Below, piece after piece: positions 1 through 8,191 of a stretch of DNA of 64,000 bases. Source of the stretch: JACZYA01 sp965247455. Its GTDB lineage: Bacteria; Acidobacteriota; Terriglobia; Acidiferrales; 2-02-FULL-67-57. Below the pieces are notes generated by a model that searched no databases, was not told the origin of the DNA, and worked only from the letters and a program-made list of their open reading frames with translations. The stretch's first letter is position 1. Every line of letters begins with the position of its first letter. The position numbers and the translations under genes are program-made. Location of the stretch: contig CBDFHE010000016.1 in the NCBI GenBank assembly GCA_965247455.1, positions 62,001-126,000 of the forward strand, written 5' to 3'.

Positions 1-572
1 AAATGCGGAAACTGCCAGAGAAAGAGAATGCCGTAGAGGACCCATGCCTCCAGGGTAAGCTGATTCTGGGCCGCCGCCCAACCAATCAGCGGTGGCATCG
101 CGCCCGGAAAAGCTCCGACCAGTGTGCAAAAGTGAGTGCGGCTCTTGAGCGGCGTGTAGAGCAGAAGGTAGCTGGCCAGAGTCAGCATAGCAAGCAGGCT
201 GGCGAGAGGATTCACCAGCACGAGCAGATAGACAGCGCCGACCGCCGCCAGTCCCGACCCATAAGCCAAGCCCATCACAGGATGCATCCGGCCTGCCGGC
301 AGCGGGCGTTGCGCTGTGCGGCGCATTCGAGCGTCGGTGCTGCGTTCGACGAATTGGTTCAGAGCGCCTGTGCCGCCGGCCACCAAGGCGGTTCCCAGCA
401 GCGTGTGGAGGAGGAGGGAAAAGTCAAGTTGACCGCGCGTGCCCAGATAAAACCCCGCCAGGGTGGACAATACGATCAGGGAGGTGACTTCGGGCTTGGC
501 CAATTCCAAGAAGTCGCGCAGGCGGGAACCGAACCGCCCCGTGCTCTTGACAGTGACGGAAGCGGCCTTCAC
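1..572 (-). CDS. ctaB: Protoheme IX farnesyltransferase (heme O synthase), 3' part cut by window edge
   Basis: This integral membrane prenyltransferase transfers a farnesyl group to heme b to make heme O, the precursor of the heme A used by cytochrome c oxidase. Translating the minus strand from a GTG at 572 gives about 190 residues that run off the window; the usual family length is about 300. The aspartate-rich prenyltransferase region is visible as NQFVERSTD followed by RPLPAG at about residues 72-93, with several hydrophobic segments around it. The GTG start overlaps the TGA stop of ctaA in a GTGA arrangement, so the two genes are probably translationally coupled. The family match is clear; the C-terminal third cannot be seen. 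Confidence 0.88.
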   Translation of the reverse strand, partial: MKAASVTVKSTGRFGSRLRDFLELAKPEVTSLIVLSTLAGFYLGTRGQLDFSLLLHTLLGTALVAGGTGALNQFVERSTDARMRRTAQRPLPAGRMHPVMGLAYGSGLAAVGAVYLLVLVNPLASLLAMLTLASYLLLYTPLKSRTHFCTLVGAFPGAMPPLIGWAAAQNQLTLEAWVLYGILFLWQFPH

Positions 573-1504
573 GGGTGCACCTTCTGGGTGGCTGAGAACA
601 GGCGTGATTCTACTGCACTGCACTGGTCGAAGAGGCGATGGGTCTGCAAGGCAAAGACTACGCTGGTAGCCAGCAACAACGCGCCCGCAGCCACGTGGGC
701 CACCGTCAGAGCTACCGTTAGGGATTGCGGCTGAGGCGCGTCGGAGGTGGCCAAGCGAGCCAGATAGGACCCCGTGCCGAGCGCAAGTTGCAGGGCCGTG
801 AGTAGTGCGAGGGCCCTAGCCGGTTGTTGGAGCGCCGTCTGTTTGTGATGGAGCAAGACACGGCGAACCGTCCAGGCCACCAGCACCACGACTAAGCCGG
901 CTCCCAGCAGGTGGGGAACAATGCCCAGAACCTGGTGCCGCACGGTGGCGCCCAGTACGAGTTGGACGAAAACAGCCATCGCAGTTGCAATTGAAAGGCG
1001 CGGCAAGGACGGCACTCGTTCCTCCGCCAGTGGCGGCGCCTCTTCCTGCCAACCTTTGCTGGTGAAGAGGGCCAGGCTGACCATCAGGCAGAAAAAAAGC
1101 TGCGCCAGGGAAGCGTGACCCACCGAAACAGGCCAAGGAAGCAGATAGAGGACTGTGATGCCGCCCAGAATCCCTTGCAGCACGACCGCCGCCACTCCGG
1201 CGAACGCGAGGCGCCGCAGCCAGCTACGGTGCTCAGCCCGCCATAGCCAGAGCGCCAGGATGATGGTGAGCAGGCCAACCGATGCGCCAATCATCCGGTG
1301 CCCGTGTTCATAGAAGATGCCGCCGACCATGGGCGGCATCCAGGTTCCGTAGGAGAGCGGCCAGTCGGGGACGGCCAAGCCGGCCTGGTTGCTGGTTACC
1401 AGAGCCCCGGCCACGATGAGAAGCAAGGTGGCGCCGGCGGTGGAGACAGCAAAGCGGTGCAGCCACGGGTGGTGGTTTGTCGCTGACTTGTGCCGTTCGG
1501 TCAA
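569..1504 (-). CDS. ctaA: Heme A synthase, CtaA/Cox15 family
   Basis: This membrane protein oxidises the C8 methyl of heme O to a formyl group, giving heme A. The 311 residues match the usual CtaA length. Conserved histidines likely to bind the two hemes are visible in EHGHRMIG, VGHASLAQ, VRHQVLGIVPH and VAHVAAGA. The first membrane helix runs into a loop containing the typical GLAVPDWPLSYG. The start is TTG at 1504, preceded by GGGAAG, and lies 24 nt after the stop of the cupredoxin gene. With ctaB it forms the heme A branch at the end of the respiratory operon, implying that an aa3-type oxidase lies beyond the window. Confidence 0.92.
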   Translation of the reverse strand: MTERHKSATNHHPWLHRFAVSTAGATLLLIVAGALVTSNQAGLAVPDWPLSYGTWMPPMVGGIFYEHGHRMIGASVGLLTIILALWLWRAEHRSWLRRLAFAGVAAVVLQGILGGITVLYLLPWPVSVGHASLAQLFFCLMVSLALFTSKGWQEEAPPLAEERVPSLPRLSIATAMAVFVQLVLGATVRHQVLGIVPHLLGAGLVVVLVAWTVRRVLLHHKQTALQQPARALALLTALQLALGTGSYLARLATSDAPQPQSLTVALTVAHVAAGALLLATSVVFALQTHRLFDQCSAVESRLFSATQKVHP

Positions 1505-1528
1505 CGCTTCCCAGTCCGCCAGAGTTCC

Positions 1529-2311
1529 TCAGCCAGCCTTTTCCAGGACGAAGTCCACGGTCTTGGATTCCTGAGCGGCGACGCTTACTTGCATCTCGGT
1601 GGAGCCCAGGGATTCGTGCCAGACCCCTAGAGTGTAGTCGCCCGGCGGGAGATTGCCGATCTCAAAGGTGCCGTCCGCGCCGGTGACCGCGAAGTAGGGG
1701 TGCTTGAGCACGCCGATGTAGCTCTTCATCCAGGGGTGGACGTTGCACTTCACCGGAACCATGATTTCGTCCCGGGCGAAGGTGACTTCAATGGCATTGG
1801 CGCCGGGGGCCTGCGACCGGTTCCACTCGCGGTTGTTCTTCGGCACCGGGTGAACGTTGTGGGTGGTTTGATCGCTGTTGAGGATTCTGACCGTTTGTCC
1901 TGCCATGGTTCCGACCACGTGGGGCGTGTACATGCAGCCCTTCTGGTCAAGCACCACGGCGTCCGGCGGGGCGGGGAAGGAGCGTCCTTCCAGCCCGCTC
2001 TTGACGTAGATGAAGGCGTTGCGGAGGGTGCTATTGTCATTCAACACGAAGGCTTCGGAATAGACCGGGCCGGAGTGCATCTGGGCGCAGGCTACTTCCG
2101 CGTCCATCCGGATGCGTCTCCGCCGGGGGGCGGTGCCTTCGAAGGAAACTTTTCCGTTGATGGTGGCCGCAGTCGCGGGGTCAATCGGCTCAGCCGCGGG
2201 AGCGGCTTCGGTGGCGGCAGTCTCTTCCGCGGGTTGCTCGGCGCCGCCGCATCCGGCAACCAGCAGCAGGAGGAACAAACTGGCAAAAGCTGCAATGTTC
2301 CTAAGATTCAT
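1529..2311 (-). CDS. Cupredoxin-like lipoprotein (carboxypeptidase-regulatory-like fold)
   Basis: A 260-residue exported lipoprotein. A hydrophobic signal ends in a lipobox (LLVAGC, Cys at about residue 21), followed by an Ala/Glu/Pro-rich linker. The central part (about residues 50-220) has a possible mononuclear copper site: the histidines of TTHNVHP, then a Cys-x2-His-x2-Met cluster in KCNVHPWM. The C-terminal part (GADGTFEIGNLPPGDYTLGVWHE) resembles carboxypeptidase regulatory-like beta-sandwiches. The start ATG has an AAAGGA ribosome site. It lies between the eight-haem cytochrome and heme A synthase, so a role as a periplasmic electron shuttle from the bc complex to an oxidase is plausible. 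That role and the copper binding are inferences. Confidence 0.72.
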   Translation of the reverse strand: MNLRNIAAFASLFLLLLVAGCGGAEQPAEETAATEAAPAAEPIDPATAATINGKVSFEGTAPRRRRIRMDAEVACAQMHSGPVYSEAFVLNDNSTLRNAFIYVKSGLEGRSFPAPPDAVVLDQKGCMYTPHVVGTMAGQTVRILNSDQTTHNVHPVPKNNREWNRSQAPGANAIEVTFARDEIMVPVKCNVHPWMKSYIGVLKHPYFAVTGADGTFEIGNLPPGDYTLGVWHESLGSTEMQVSVAAQESKTVDFVLEKAG

Positions 2312-2362
2312 CTTATGGTCCTTTCCTGTCGAGAGATGGAGTTTGCCAACTCGATTTTCGAG

Positions 2363-5300
2363 TCAGTGGGATTTTAACAGATTTGCCGCCAGGCCGACAG
2401 TCGGGGGAGAGCTTGCCCTGGCCATGCGGCTCAGGAGCAAGCGCTGCTCCGCCGGGGTGATCTGGAACATGTAGCGCACCAGCAGGTCGGCATGGTCGCC
2501 CGAGTAGTTTCGGAAGGCGGGCGGGAGCGGGCCGGCGAAGACCCAGCGTTCGCCTTCTTGCCGGAACAGGCCGGACGGCATGGCAGTGCCGGGGCTGATG
2601 CGGGCCGGGTCGAGCAGCCAACGACGCGTCCAGTCCGGCTTCAAGCGTTCCGGCGCGGTCAGGAAGTTGGGCGCGTTGGCGGTGCGGTCGTGCGCGGCAT
2701 CGCCGGTGGCGTGGCAGCGCAGGCATGGGGCAGCCGGGTGGGTGAATAACTGGCGCGCCAGGGTGCGCTCCCGGTCGCTGAGAGGCTCAATCTTCGGAGG
2801 AACGTAGGGCAACGGCTGGGACGACGACGCCTGGAAGAAGCGCACTAGTTTGCGGATTTCTCCCGGCGAGAAATTGAAGGTGGGCATGCGCGCGCGCAGG
2901 TAGGTGCGCACACCGTTGCGGTTCAGATTGCTCTCGCTCAGCGCAGGGTTGGCCAGGAATTGCGCCAGCCAGTCCGGATTGAGGCGGGCGCCAGCTCCGA
3001 CCAGGATGGGCGGCAGTTGCTCTTTCCAATCGGGGTCCTGGTAGCGGGGCAGAGTCATCAGCACAGAGGGTTTTCCAATCCGAATCTGGTGGCAGCCCAT
3101 GCAGTTGTACTTGGTGACGACCCACCACCCGTCCTGAATGTCTTTGCGCCGGTCGTCGGGGTTGTAGCGGAACTGCTCCGGCACGGTCGGGTTGACGCTG
3201 CCGAGCAGGAAGGTGGTGAGTGCGTCAATGTCGTCCGGCGCCAAGTTGGGCTTGGGCATGCGCAGCCGCTCTTCCGGCTCTCTGACTTTGCCCTGGTCAA
3301 AAACGGCCGGGTCGGCCAGCTTATACTCGAAGAAGCCCTTGTGGTTGTACCAATCATCGCGTTCGGCCTCGTGGGTGAGCAGGGCAAAATCCAGTCGCTC
3401 GATGGGCTTGCTGCCTTCCAGGGTGAGCTCGGTGCCGATTCGGCCTTCTTGCTCGAAGCCGGCGATTTCGTGGCAGCCGGCGCAGCCGTAGTGACGAACG
3501 AGCGACTTGCCGGTCTCGAAGAGCGAGTTGTCCTCCAGAAAGTCGGCCGCGGCGTAGTCGTTCGGGCCTTGCCGGCGCTGGGTTATCAAGTAGGTGGCGA
3601 TGTCGCGTGTGTCCTGCCAGGTGAGGCGCAGGCTGGGCATGACGGTCATCTGTTGCACCTGGAGTTGGTGGCCGTCGTTGGGGCAGGTGGCGTGGTCGAG
3701 GTCGAACTCGAACGGCAATCCGTGCCGGGCGTAGTCGGCCGGGGTAAGGTCGCGCTTCTCGAACGGGCAGTAGGGCTGGGTGCGCTCGCGCGGGTTGTGA
3801 ATCCAGCGCACCAGGTAATCGTAGTTGGCCTTCTCGCCCACGCGGCTCAGGTTGGCGGCGAAGGTTCCGCCCACCTGGTTTTCACCTTCGCCCATCGAAT
3901 GGCAGGCCATGCAGCCCCGGGTTTCAAACAGCTCCTTGCCCCGGGCAGCGTTTCCGCGCGGCTGGCGGGGCAGCCGCGCCTGGATGGCGTTCTGCCAGAG
4001 GAAGGCGGAGATGGCCTGGACTTCGTCGTCCTGCAAGCGGAAGCGAGGCATCTTGGTGGTGGGCCGCCAGGCGTGAGGGTCTTGGAGCCAGACGGGAATC
4101 CACCGGGGTTGCAGCTTTACGCGAATTTCTTTGAGGTTGGGGCCGACTTTCTTGATTTCCCGGAGCAGGTCGCCGGAGCGGCGCTGGAGCTGGTCGGTCT
4201 GGGCGTCGAGGTTGCTGGCCCGGACGCGGAGGTTTTCAGCGCGTTGGTAGAGCCGCTGGGCTTCCTGGTTGGTTTCGGCGCGGTCACCGGTCTGGATGCT
4301 GCGTTCGGTTTCGAGCTCTGACTCGTTGCGTCGGTCGGCCAGTTGCTGCAACTCCTTTTGGACGTTGACGAGCAGCTCGTTCTGGTTGTCAAACCCTTCG
4401 TAGCGGTGGCAGCCGATGCAGCCGCGCAGACGAAAGAGTTCTTTGCCGCGGTTGAGCGTCTCAGCATGGTCGAGCACAAAGTCGCTGACGTGGCACTGCT
4501 GGCAGCCGGCCTCAGTGTTCTCCGGATGATAGAGAGGCCAGAGCCAGTACTTGTGCCGGCCGTGACCTTTCACCACGCTGGCTGTGGCCCGGCCGTTGCC
4601 GTTGTGGCAGGGTGAGCAGCCAAAACGCTCCGGGTCGTGGAGCGCCAGCAACTCCCCGTTGGGGTGGCTGGCAAAAACGCGCTCGCCGCCCATGTCGGCA
4701 GCGGTGATGAGCAGCGGCTCGCGGGTGCCCAGGTGGCAGGACTCGCACCGCTCCACCAAGTCGGCTTCCTTGACGTGGATTTGCTTGATCTCGACGGGAA
4801 AATCGTTCAACCGGCGCAGAATGCCTTCCAGCGCTTGCGGGCTGAGGCCGACGAGATTGTCCTCTAGATAGGTGTCGCGCTGGGCGCGCAACTCGTTGGC
4901 AGGTTTGAGCAGATGCACGCGTTGGGCGATCAACTCGGCCTTACGCTCTTTCAGGCGGTCGTACTCGCTTTCCAGCTCGTCGTAGGTGAAGCTACGATTC
5001 TCGGTGGTGCCGTCGGGTACCGGCAGCTCGACCTCTACCGGGTGTTGCTTTACTTCCTCAACCTCCGCAGAGAGTTTTTCCTTTGCTTGCTCACTCGACG
5101 CGACTTCCACTTGGTAGATCAGAGCCGTAACTTCGCCCCGCGCTATTTGGAAAGCATCGCGCAGGACGGCAATGCGGCGGTCAATATCGCGGACCTCCCG
5201 GTCGATTTCGGAAACCTGGGGGGCGGCAGCCTCTTCAGCCTCGCGCACCTGCTGCTCGAGTTTCTGGAAGGCAGCGGAATTCCGGACGTCCTCTTCTGTT

Positions 5301-5503
5301 TTTTTCTGCTCACCGAGTTTCTCTTGCAACAGGCGGCTGTACTTGCCGGCAAAGCGGGCTTGGTAGGCCTTCCAGGGGCGCATGCCGAAGAACTCATCGT
5401 AGAGGGCCCAGAAGGTTGAAAGCACGAGCAGGGCAGTGACCAGCAGGATGAGCCCGCTCATCGAGCGGCCGGTGATGGGGTCGTGGTTGGGTTTCGGCGG
5501 CAC
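2363..5503 (-). CDS. Membrane-anchored eight-haem cytochrome c subunit of the bc-type complex
   Basis: A 1046-residue protein with one N-terminal membrane helix (about residues 15-34) and no cleavable signal, so the rest should be periplasmic. There are eight CxxCH haem-binding motifs, with first cysteines at residues 253, 296, 334, 362, 531, 674, 801 and 927. The last five are each followed by a Met-Pro ligand loop (TKMP, TVMP, LRMP, ARMP, TAMP), as in class I cytochrome c domains. Two charged helical, probably coiled-coil, stretches lie at about 50-230 and 375-455. The start is GTG at 5503, 10 nt after the cytochrome b C-half. It occupies the operon position of cytochrome c1/f but is far larger, so I read it as the electron-output subunit. 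Confidence 0.85.
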   Translation of the reverse strand: MPPKPNHDPITGRSMSGLILLVTALLVLSTFWALYDEFFGMRPWKAYQARFAGKYSRLLQEKLGEQKKTEEDVRNSAAFQKLEQQVREAEEAAAPQVSEIDREVRDIDRRIAVLRDAFQIARGEVTALIYQVEVASSEQAKEKLSAEVEEVKQHPVEVELPVPDGTTENRSFTYDELESEYDRLKERKAELIAQRVHLLKPANELRAQRDTYLEDNLVGLSPQALEGILRRLNDFPVEIKQIHVKEADLVERCESCHLGTREPLLITAADMGGERVFASHPNGELLALHDPERFGCSPCHNGNGRATASVVKGHGRHKYWLWPLYHPENTEAGCQQCHVSDFVLDHAETLNRGKELFRLRGCIGCHRYEGFDNQNELLVNVQKELQQLADRRNESELETERSIQTGDRAETNQEAQRLYQRAENLRVRASNLDAQTDQLQRRSGDLLREIKKVGPNLKEIRVKLQPRWIPVWLQDPHAWRPTTKMPRFRLQDDEVQAISAFLWQNAIQARLPRQPRGNAARGKELFETRGCMACHSMGEGENQVGGTFAANLSRVGEKANYDYLVRWIHNPRERTQPYCPFEKRDLTPADYARHGLPFEFDLDHATCPNDGHQLQVQQMTVMPSLRLTWQDTRDIATYLITQRRQGPNDYAAADFLEDNSLFETGKSLVRHYGCAGCHEIAGFEQEGRIGTELTLEGSKPIERLDFALLTHEAERDDWYNHKGFFEYKLADPAVFDQGKVREPEERLRMPKPNLAPDDIDALTTFLLGSVNPTVPEQFRYNPDDRRKDIQDGWWVVTKYNCMGCHQIRIGKPSVLMTLPRYQDPDWKEQLPPILVGAGARLNPDWLAQFLANPALSESNLNRNGVRTYLRARMPTFNFSPGEIRKLVRFFQASSSQPLPYVPPKIEPLSDRERTLARQLFTHPAAPCLRCHATGDAAHDRTANAPNFLTAPERLKPDWTRRWLLDPARISPGTAMPSGLFRQEGERWVFAGPLPPAFRNYSGDHADLLVRYMFQITPAEQRLLLSRMARASSPPTVGLAANLLKSH

Positions 5504-5513
5504 GGTTACTTTC

Positions 5514-6455
5514 TCAAACGTTGAACCAGGGGGTGACCCAAACGTACTTGATGCGGAAAACCAACCGCAACAGCATTTTGGCGGGCAAGCCCAGCATAGT
5601 GATGAAGAAAATTTGAATGGTGACGTACTGCACCAAACTCATGCGGCGAAGAATCCTGCGTGTGAATTCGTTGATGGTCATCAGCTTGTGGACGGCATAC
5701 CCGGCGCCCAAGTAGAAGAGTCCGACCACCAAGCCTCCGAACATTGACTTGGCCCACATGCTGGTAATCGGAAGTCCGAGGGCCTCGTGCAGGTCGCGAT
5801 TGACTTCAAACACCAAACGGTTGTGGTCCCAGGTCTGGCCGGGCCAGAACCACATCCAGCCGGGGCCGCGGATGAAGGTACCGATGATAACCATGGAAAT
5901 CCACAGCACGATGAAGCCGAAGCCAAAGGAGAGGATAGCAATCCGGCGCTGCTTGAAAGTGTAGTAGCCGTTGCCCAGCGGGTTGGCGTCCACGTAGGGA
6001 ATGGCCATCAGCCCGATGATGATGAGCGTGGGCATCACGACGCCGGCGATCCAGGGGTCGAAATAGACCAGCATTTCCTGCAGGCCCAGGAAGTACCAGG
6101 GGGCCTTGGCCGGGTTCATGGTCAGGTTGGGGTTGGCCGGTTCTTCCAGCGGGGCGTTCAAGGTGATGGACCAAACCATGAGGATGACGGTAACGATCAA
6201 GGCGACCAGAAACTCCATCCGCATCAGATAGGGCCAGACGTGGACTTCCTTTTCCCAGCCCGGCTTCCACGGCTGGGTTTTACGGTGGTGGGTCTTGGCC
6301 TTCTGCGGATCGGATTCCAATTCTGCGATCAAGCGGTCGTTGGCGATCGCCTGCCGCAGGCCGTACCAGGTATAGAAGGGAATCAGGAACAGGATGGCCA
6401 CAATCGGGATGTTGTCGGGAGTAGAAGTAATTTCCCAGAGTTGGTGCCAGTCCAT
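5514..6455 (-). CDS. Cytochrome b C-terminal half (subunit IV/PetD-like)
   Basis: This membrane subunit completes the quinol-oxidising core of a split cytochrome b. The 313 residues carry several membrane helices. The Qo-site element normally written PEWY appears as APWY in NPAKAPWYFLGLQEM. A C-terminal extension adds at least three more hydrophobic segments, making it longer than subunit IV of b6f (about 160 residues). The ATG at 6455 has an AGGAG site. It is 37 nt downstream of the N-terminal half and 10 nt upstream of the multihaem cytochrome. The APWY variant replaces the usual Glu; I believe it recurs in related multihaem bc complexes, but I have not checked this. Confidence 0.87.
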   Translation of the reverse strand: MDWHQLWEITSTPDNIPIVAILFLIPFYTWYGLRQAIANDRLIAELESDPQKAKTHHRKTQPWKPGWEKEVHVWPYLMRMEFLVALIVTVILMVWSITLNAPLEEPANPNLTMNPAKAPWYFLGLQEMLVYFDPWIAGVVMPTLIIIGLMAIPYVDANPLGNGYYTFKQRRIAILSFGFGFIVLWISMVIIGTFIRGPGWMWFWPGQTWDHNRLVFEVNRDLHEALGLPITSMWAKSMFGGLVVGLFYLGAGYAVHKLMTINEFTRRILRRMSLVQYVTIQIFFITMLGLPAKMLLRLVFRIKYVWVTPWFNV

Positions 6456-6492
6456 CTGACTTATCTCCTGTTCCGAGCGGTGGCGGCGCGCT

Positions 6493-7443
6493 TCATGGTC
6501 GCGGGGGCGATCCGCTGGGAGTCATGACCACGGGGCGCGGCCCCTTTCTTGGGTCCTTCATTTCCGTTTCCAGCATCACCGGAGCGGGGCCGGAGATGCC
6601 TCCGTCCTTTCGCACGCGCCAGAAGTGGACGACCATGAAAATGAAAGCCACCAGAGGAATAGCGATGCAATGCCAAATATAGGATCGCAAGAGCGCGTTC
6701 GAGTCCACGATGGAGCCGCCCAGGAGTGCAAAGCGCACGTCGTTGAAGGGAGTCATTCCCAGCTCAGCCCCGAGAGGTCCTTCGTGGCCCAGCAGGGGAG
6801 TGGCGCGGGCCATGTTGGTGCCCACGGTGACGGCCCAGAAACCAAGCTGATCGTCGGGCAGGAGATAACCGGTGAACGAGAGCAGCAGGGTCAAAACCAA
6901 TAGCAATACCCCGACGCACCAGTTGAACTCCCGTGGCCGCTTGTAGGAACCGGTCAGGAAGACGCGGAACATGTGCAGCCAGACGGTGATGATCATCAGG
7001 TGGGCACCCCAGCGATGCATGTTGCGCAGGAGTTTCCCGAAGGGGACGTCGTGCTCCAGGTAGAGAATGTCACGGAAAGCCTGCGCCTTGGTGGGGTGGT
7101 AGTAGAACATCAGCAGGATGCCGGTAAAGCTCAGCACCAGAAAAAGGTAGAAGGTGATGCCGCCCATGCCCCAGGTGTAGTTGTAGCGGACGGCGTCGCG
7201 GTTGATCTTAGCCGGGTGGAGGTGGAAGAAAACGTTGGTCAGCACACTGAGAGAGCGGTTGCGGGGCTGGTCGTCGTGCTTGACGCGGAAGATGGAGCGG
7301 AAGAGCTGAGTTTTCTCCGGTTCCTTCAGCGCCGCGGCTTCTTCCTGGACTTTTTCCTTCAGGGCGCGAGCGCCTTCTTTGGCTTCGCCCAGAACAGCGC
7401 CCAGGCCTTTCTTGGGGGCTTGCGGCTGGTTTTCGTCGTCCAT
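6493..7443 (-). CDS. Cytochrome b N-terminal half (b6-like)
   Basis: This is the haem-carrying half of a bc-type quinol oxidoreductase: 316 residues with four main membrane helices. The bis-histidine haem ligands lie in the helix containing NMHRWGAHLM and in the helix with VWLHMF, with partner histidines in YIWHCIA and VVHFWRVR. A charged N-terminal extension of about 60 residues (EAKEGARALKEKVQEEAAALKE) precedes the conserved core. The ATG at 7443 has a GGAGGT site. It follows the Rieske gene by 32 nt. The order Rieske, b N-half, b C-half and the split architecture resemble b6f/menaquinol complexes more than mitochondrial bc1. Confidence 0.9.
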   Translation of the reverse strand: MDDENQPQAPKKGLGAVLGEAKEGARALKEKVQEEAAALKEPEKTQLFRSIFRVKHDDQPRNRSLSVLTNVFFHLHPAKINRDAVRYNYTWGMGGITFYLFLVLSFTGILLMFYYHPTKAQAFRDILYLEHDVPFGKLLRNMHRWGAHLMIITVWLHMFRVFLTGSYKRPREFNWCVGVLLLVLTLLLSFTGYLLPDDQLGFWAVTVGTNMARATPLLGHEGPLGAELGMTPFNDVRFALLGGSIVDSNALLRSYIWHCIAIPLVAFIFMVVHFWRVRKDGGISGPAPVMLETEMKDPRKGPRPVVMTPSGSPPRP

Positions 7444-7475
7444 CCGACCTCCACAGTTGGGGGTGTTTCGCTGCC

Positions 7476-8075
7476 CTACAGGGTCAGAAAGGCGCTCGAA
7501 TCATCAAATTCATCGCGCCCCTCTTTTGGTTTTTCATAGAGTACGCTGGTGTCCACGATAATTCGCCCGGTGGCATCCAATTCCACCTTGGCGCGGTCCA
7601 TCGGACGGGGCGCCGGGCCTTCGAAATTGACACCTTCGCTGTCGTAGCCGCTGCCGTGGCAGGGGCATTTGAATTTGTTCTCGCTTTCCTTCCAGTCAGG
7701 AGTGCAGCCCAAGTGGGTGCAGCGGGCATAGATTACGAAGAGGCGCTCGGCGTTGCGCACCATCCAGATACGGAAGTCTTGTTGGAAGCGGGTGTCCACT
7801 CCAATGCCGAAATCGCTGGGGTAGCCGACGGAAAACTTGGTCCTGGGTTCGACCAAAGTCCGGGGGAAGAAAAAGCGGAGGAACATCAGGAAGTTGATGC
7901 CGATCCAGCCCCAGAACAAGCTCCAGACCATACGGCGACGCGTCTTCAGCGGCTTGCCGTTGGAAGAAGCCTTGGTCCCCTTGGCTGCTACTTGGGCGGG
8001 TGCCCTTGCGGCGGGGGCGGCCGGCGGCGGTGAGCCAGCCGGAGTGGTCTGATTCTTGGCGTCGGAGTCCGTCAT
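7476..8075 (-). CDS. Rieske [2Fe-2S] protein of the bc-type complex
   Basis: This subunit accepts the first electron from quinol at the Qo site. Cluster ligands are in CTHLGC and CPCHGSGYD. One membrane anchor (about residues 50-75, after RRRMVW) follows a Pro/Ala-rich cytoplasmic N-terminus. I place the start at the ATG at 8075, giving 199 residues. The open frame extends upstream to 8165, but that part contains the -35 and -10 boxes of the operon promoter and encodes an unconvincing peptide. It is the first gene of the operon, 32 nt ahead of the cytochrome b N-half. Confidence 0.92.
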   Translation of the reverse strand: MTDSDAKNQTTPAGSPPPAAPAARAPAQVAAKGTKASSNGKPLKTRRRMVWSLFWGWIGINFLMFLRFFFPRTLVEPRTKFSVGYPSDFGIGVDTRFQQDFRIWMVRNAERLFVIYARCTHLGCTPDWKESENKFKCPCHGSGYDSEGVNFEGPAPRPMDRAKVELDATGRIIVDTSVLYEKPKEGRDEFDDSSAFLTL

Positions 8076-8136
8076 TAACTCTTGAATCTTAGGAACTGCT
8101 AATGTGTGTCTTACGCCCGACCGTCTAAACGTTAAT

Positions 8137-8165
8137 TTTATAGTACGTCGCCCAGCTGGTGTCAA
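8137..8165 (-). promoter_or_regulatory. Sigma70-type promoter of the Rieske/cytochrome b operon
   Basis: On the minus strand TTGACA (8165-8160) is followed after exactly 17 nt by TATAAA (8142-8137). This is near-consensus and lies about 60 nt ahead of the Rieske ATG, just after the hemH stop at 8192. It places a transcription start near 8130 and separates hemH from the respiratory operon. Confidence 0.75.
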
Positions 8166-8191
8166 GAGAAGTTGAAGTCGCCCTCAAGTTT

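Noticed and set aside
3..734. Long open frame on the plus strand at the window start
   Set aside because: It is the antisense of ctaB and ctaA, which have clear family motifs on the minus strand.
2960..4321. 453-codon plus-strand frame
   Set aside because: Antisense shadow of the eight-haem cytochrome, rich in Val/Ala/Gly with no family motif.
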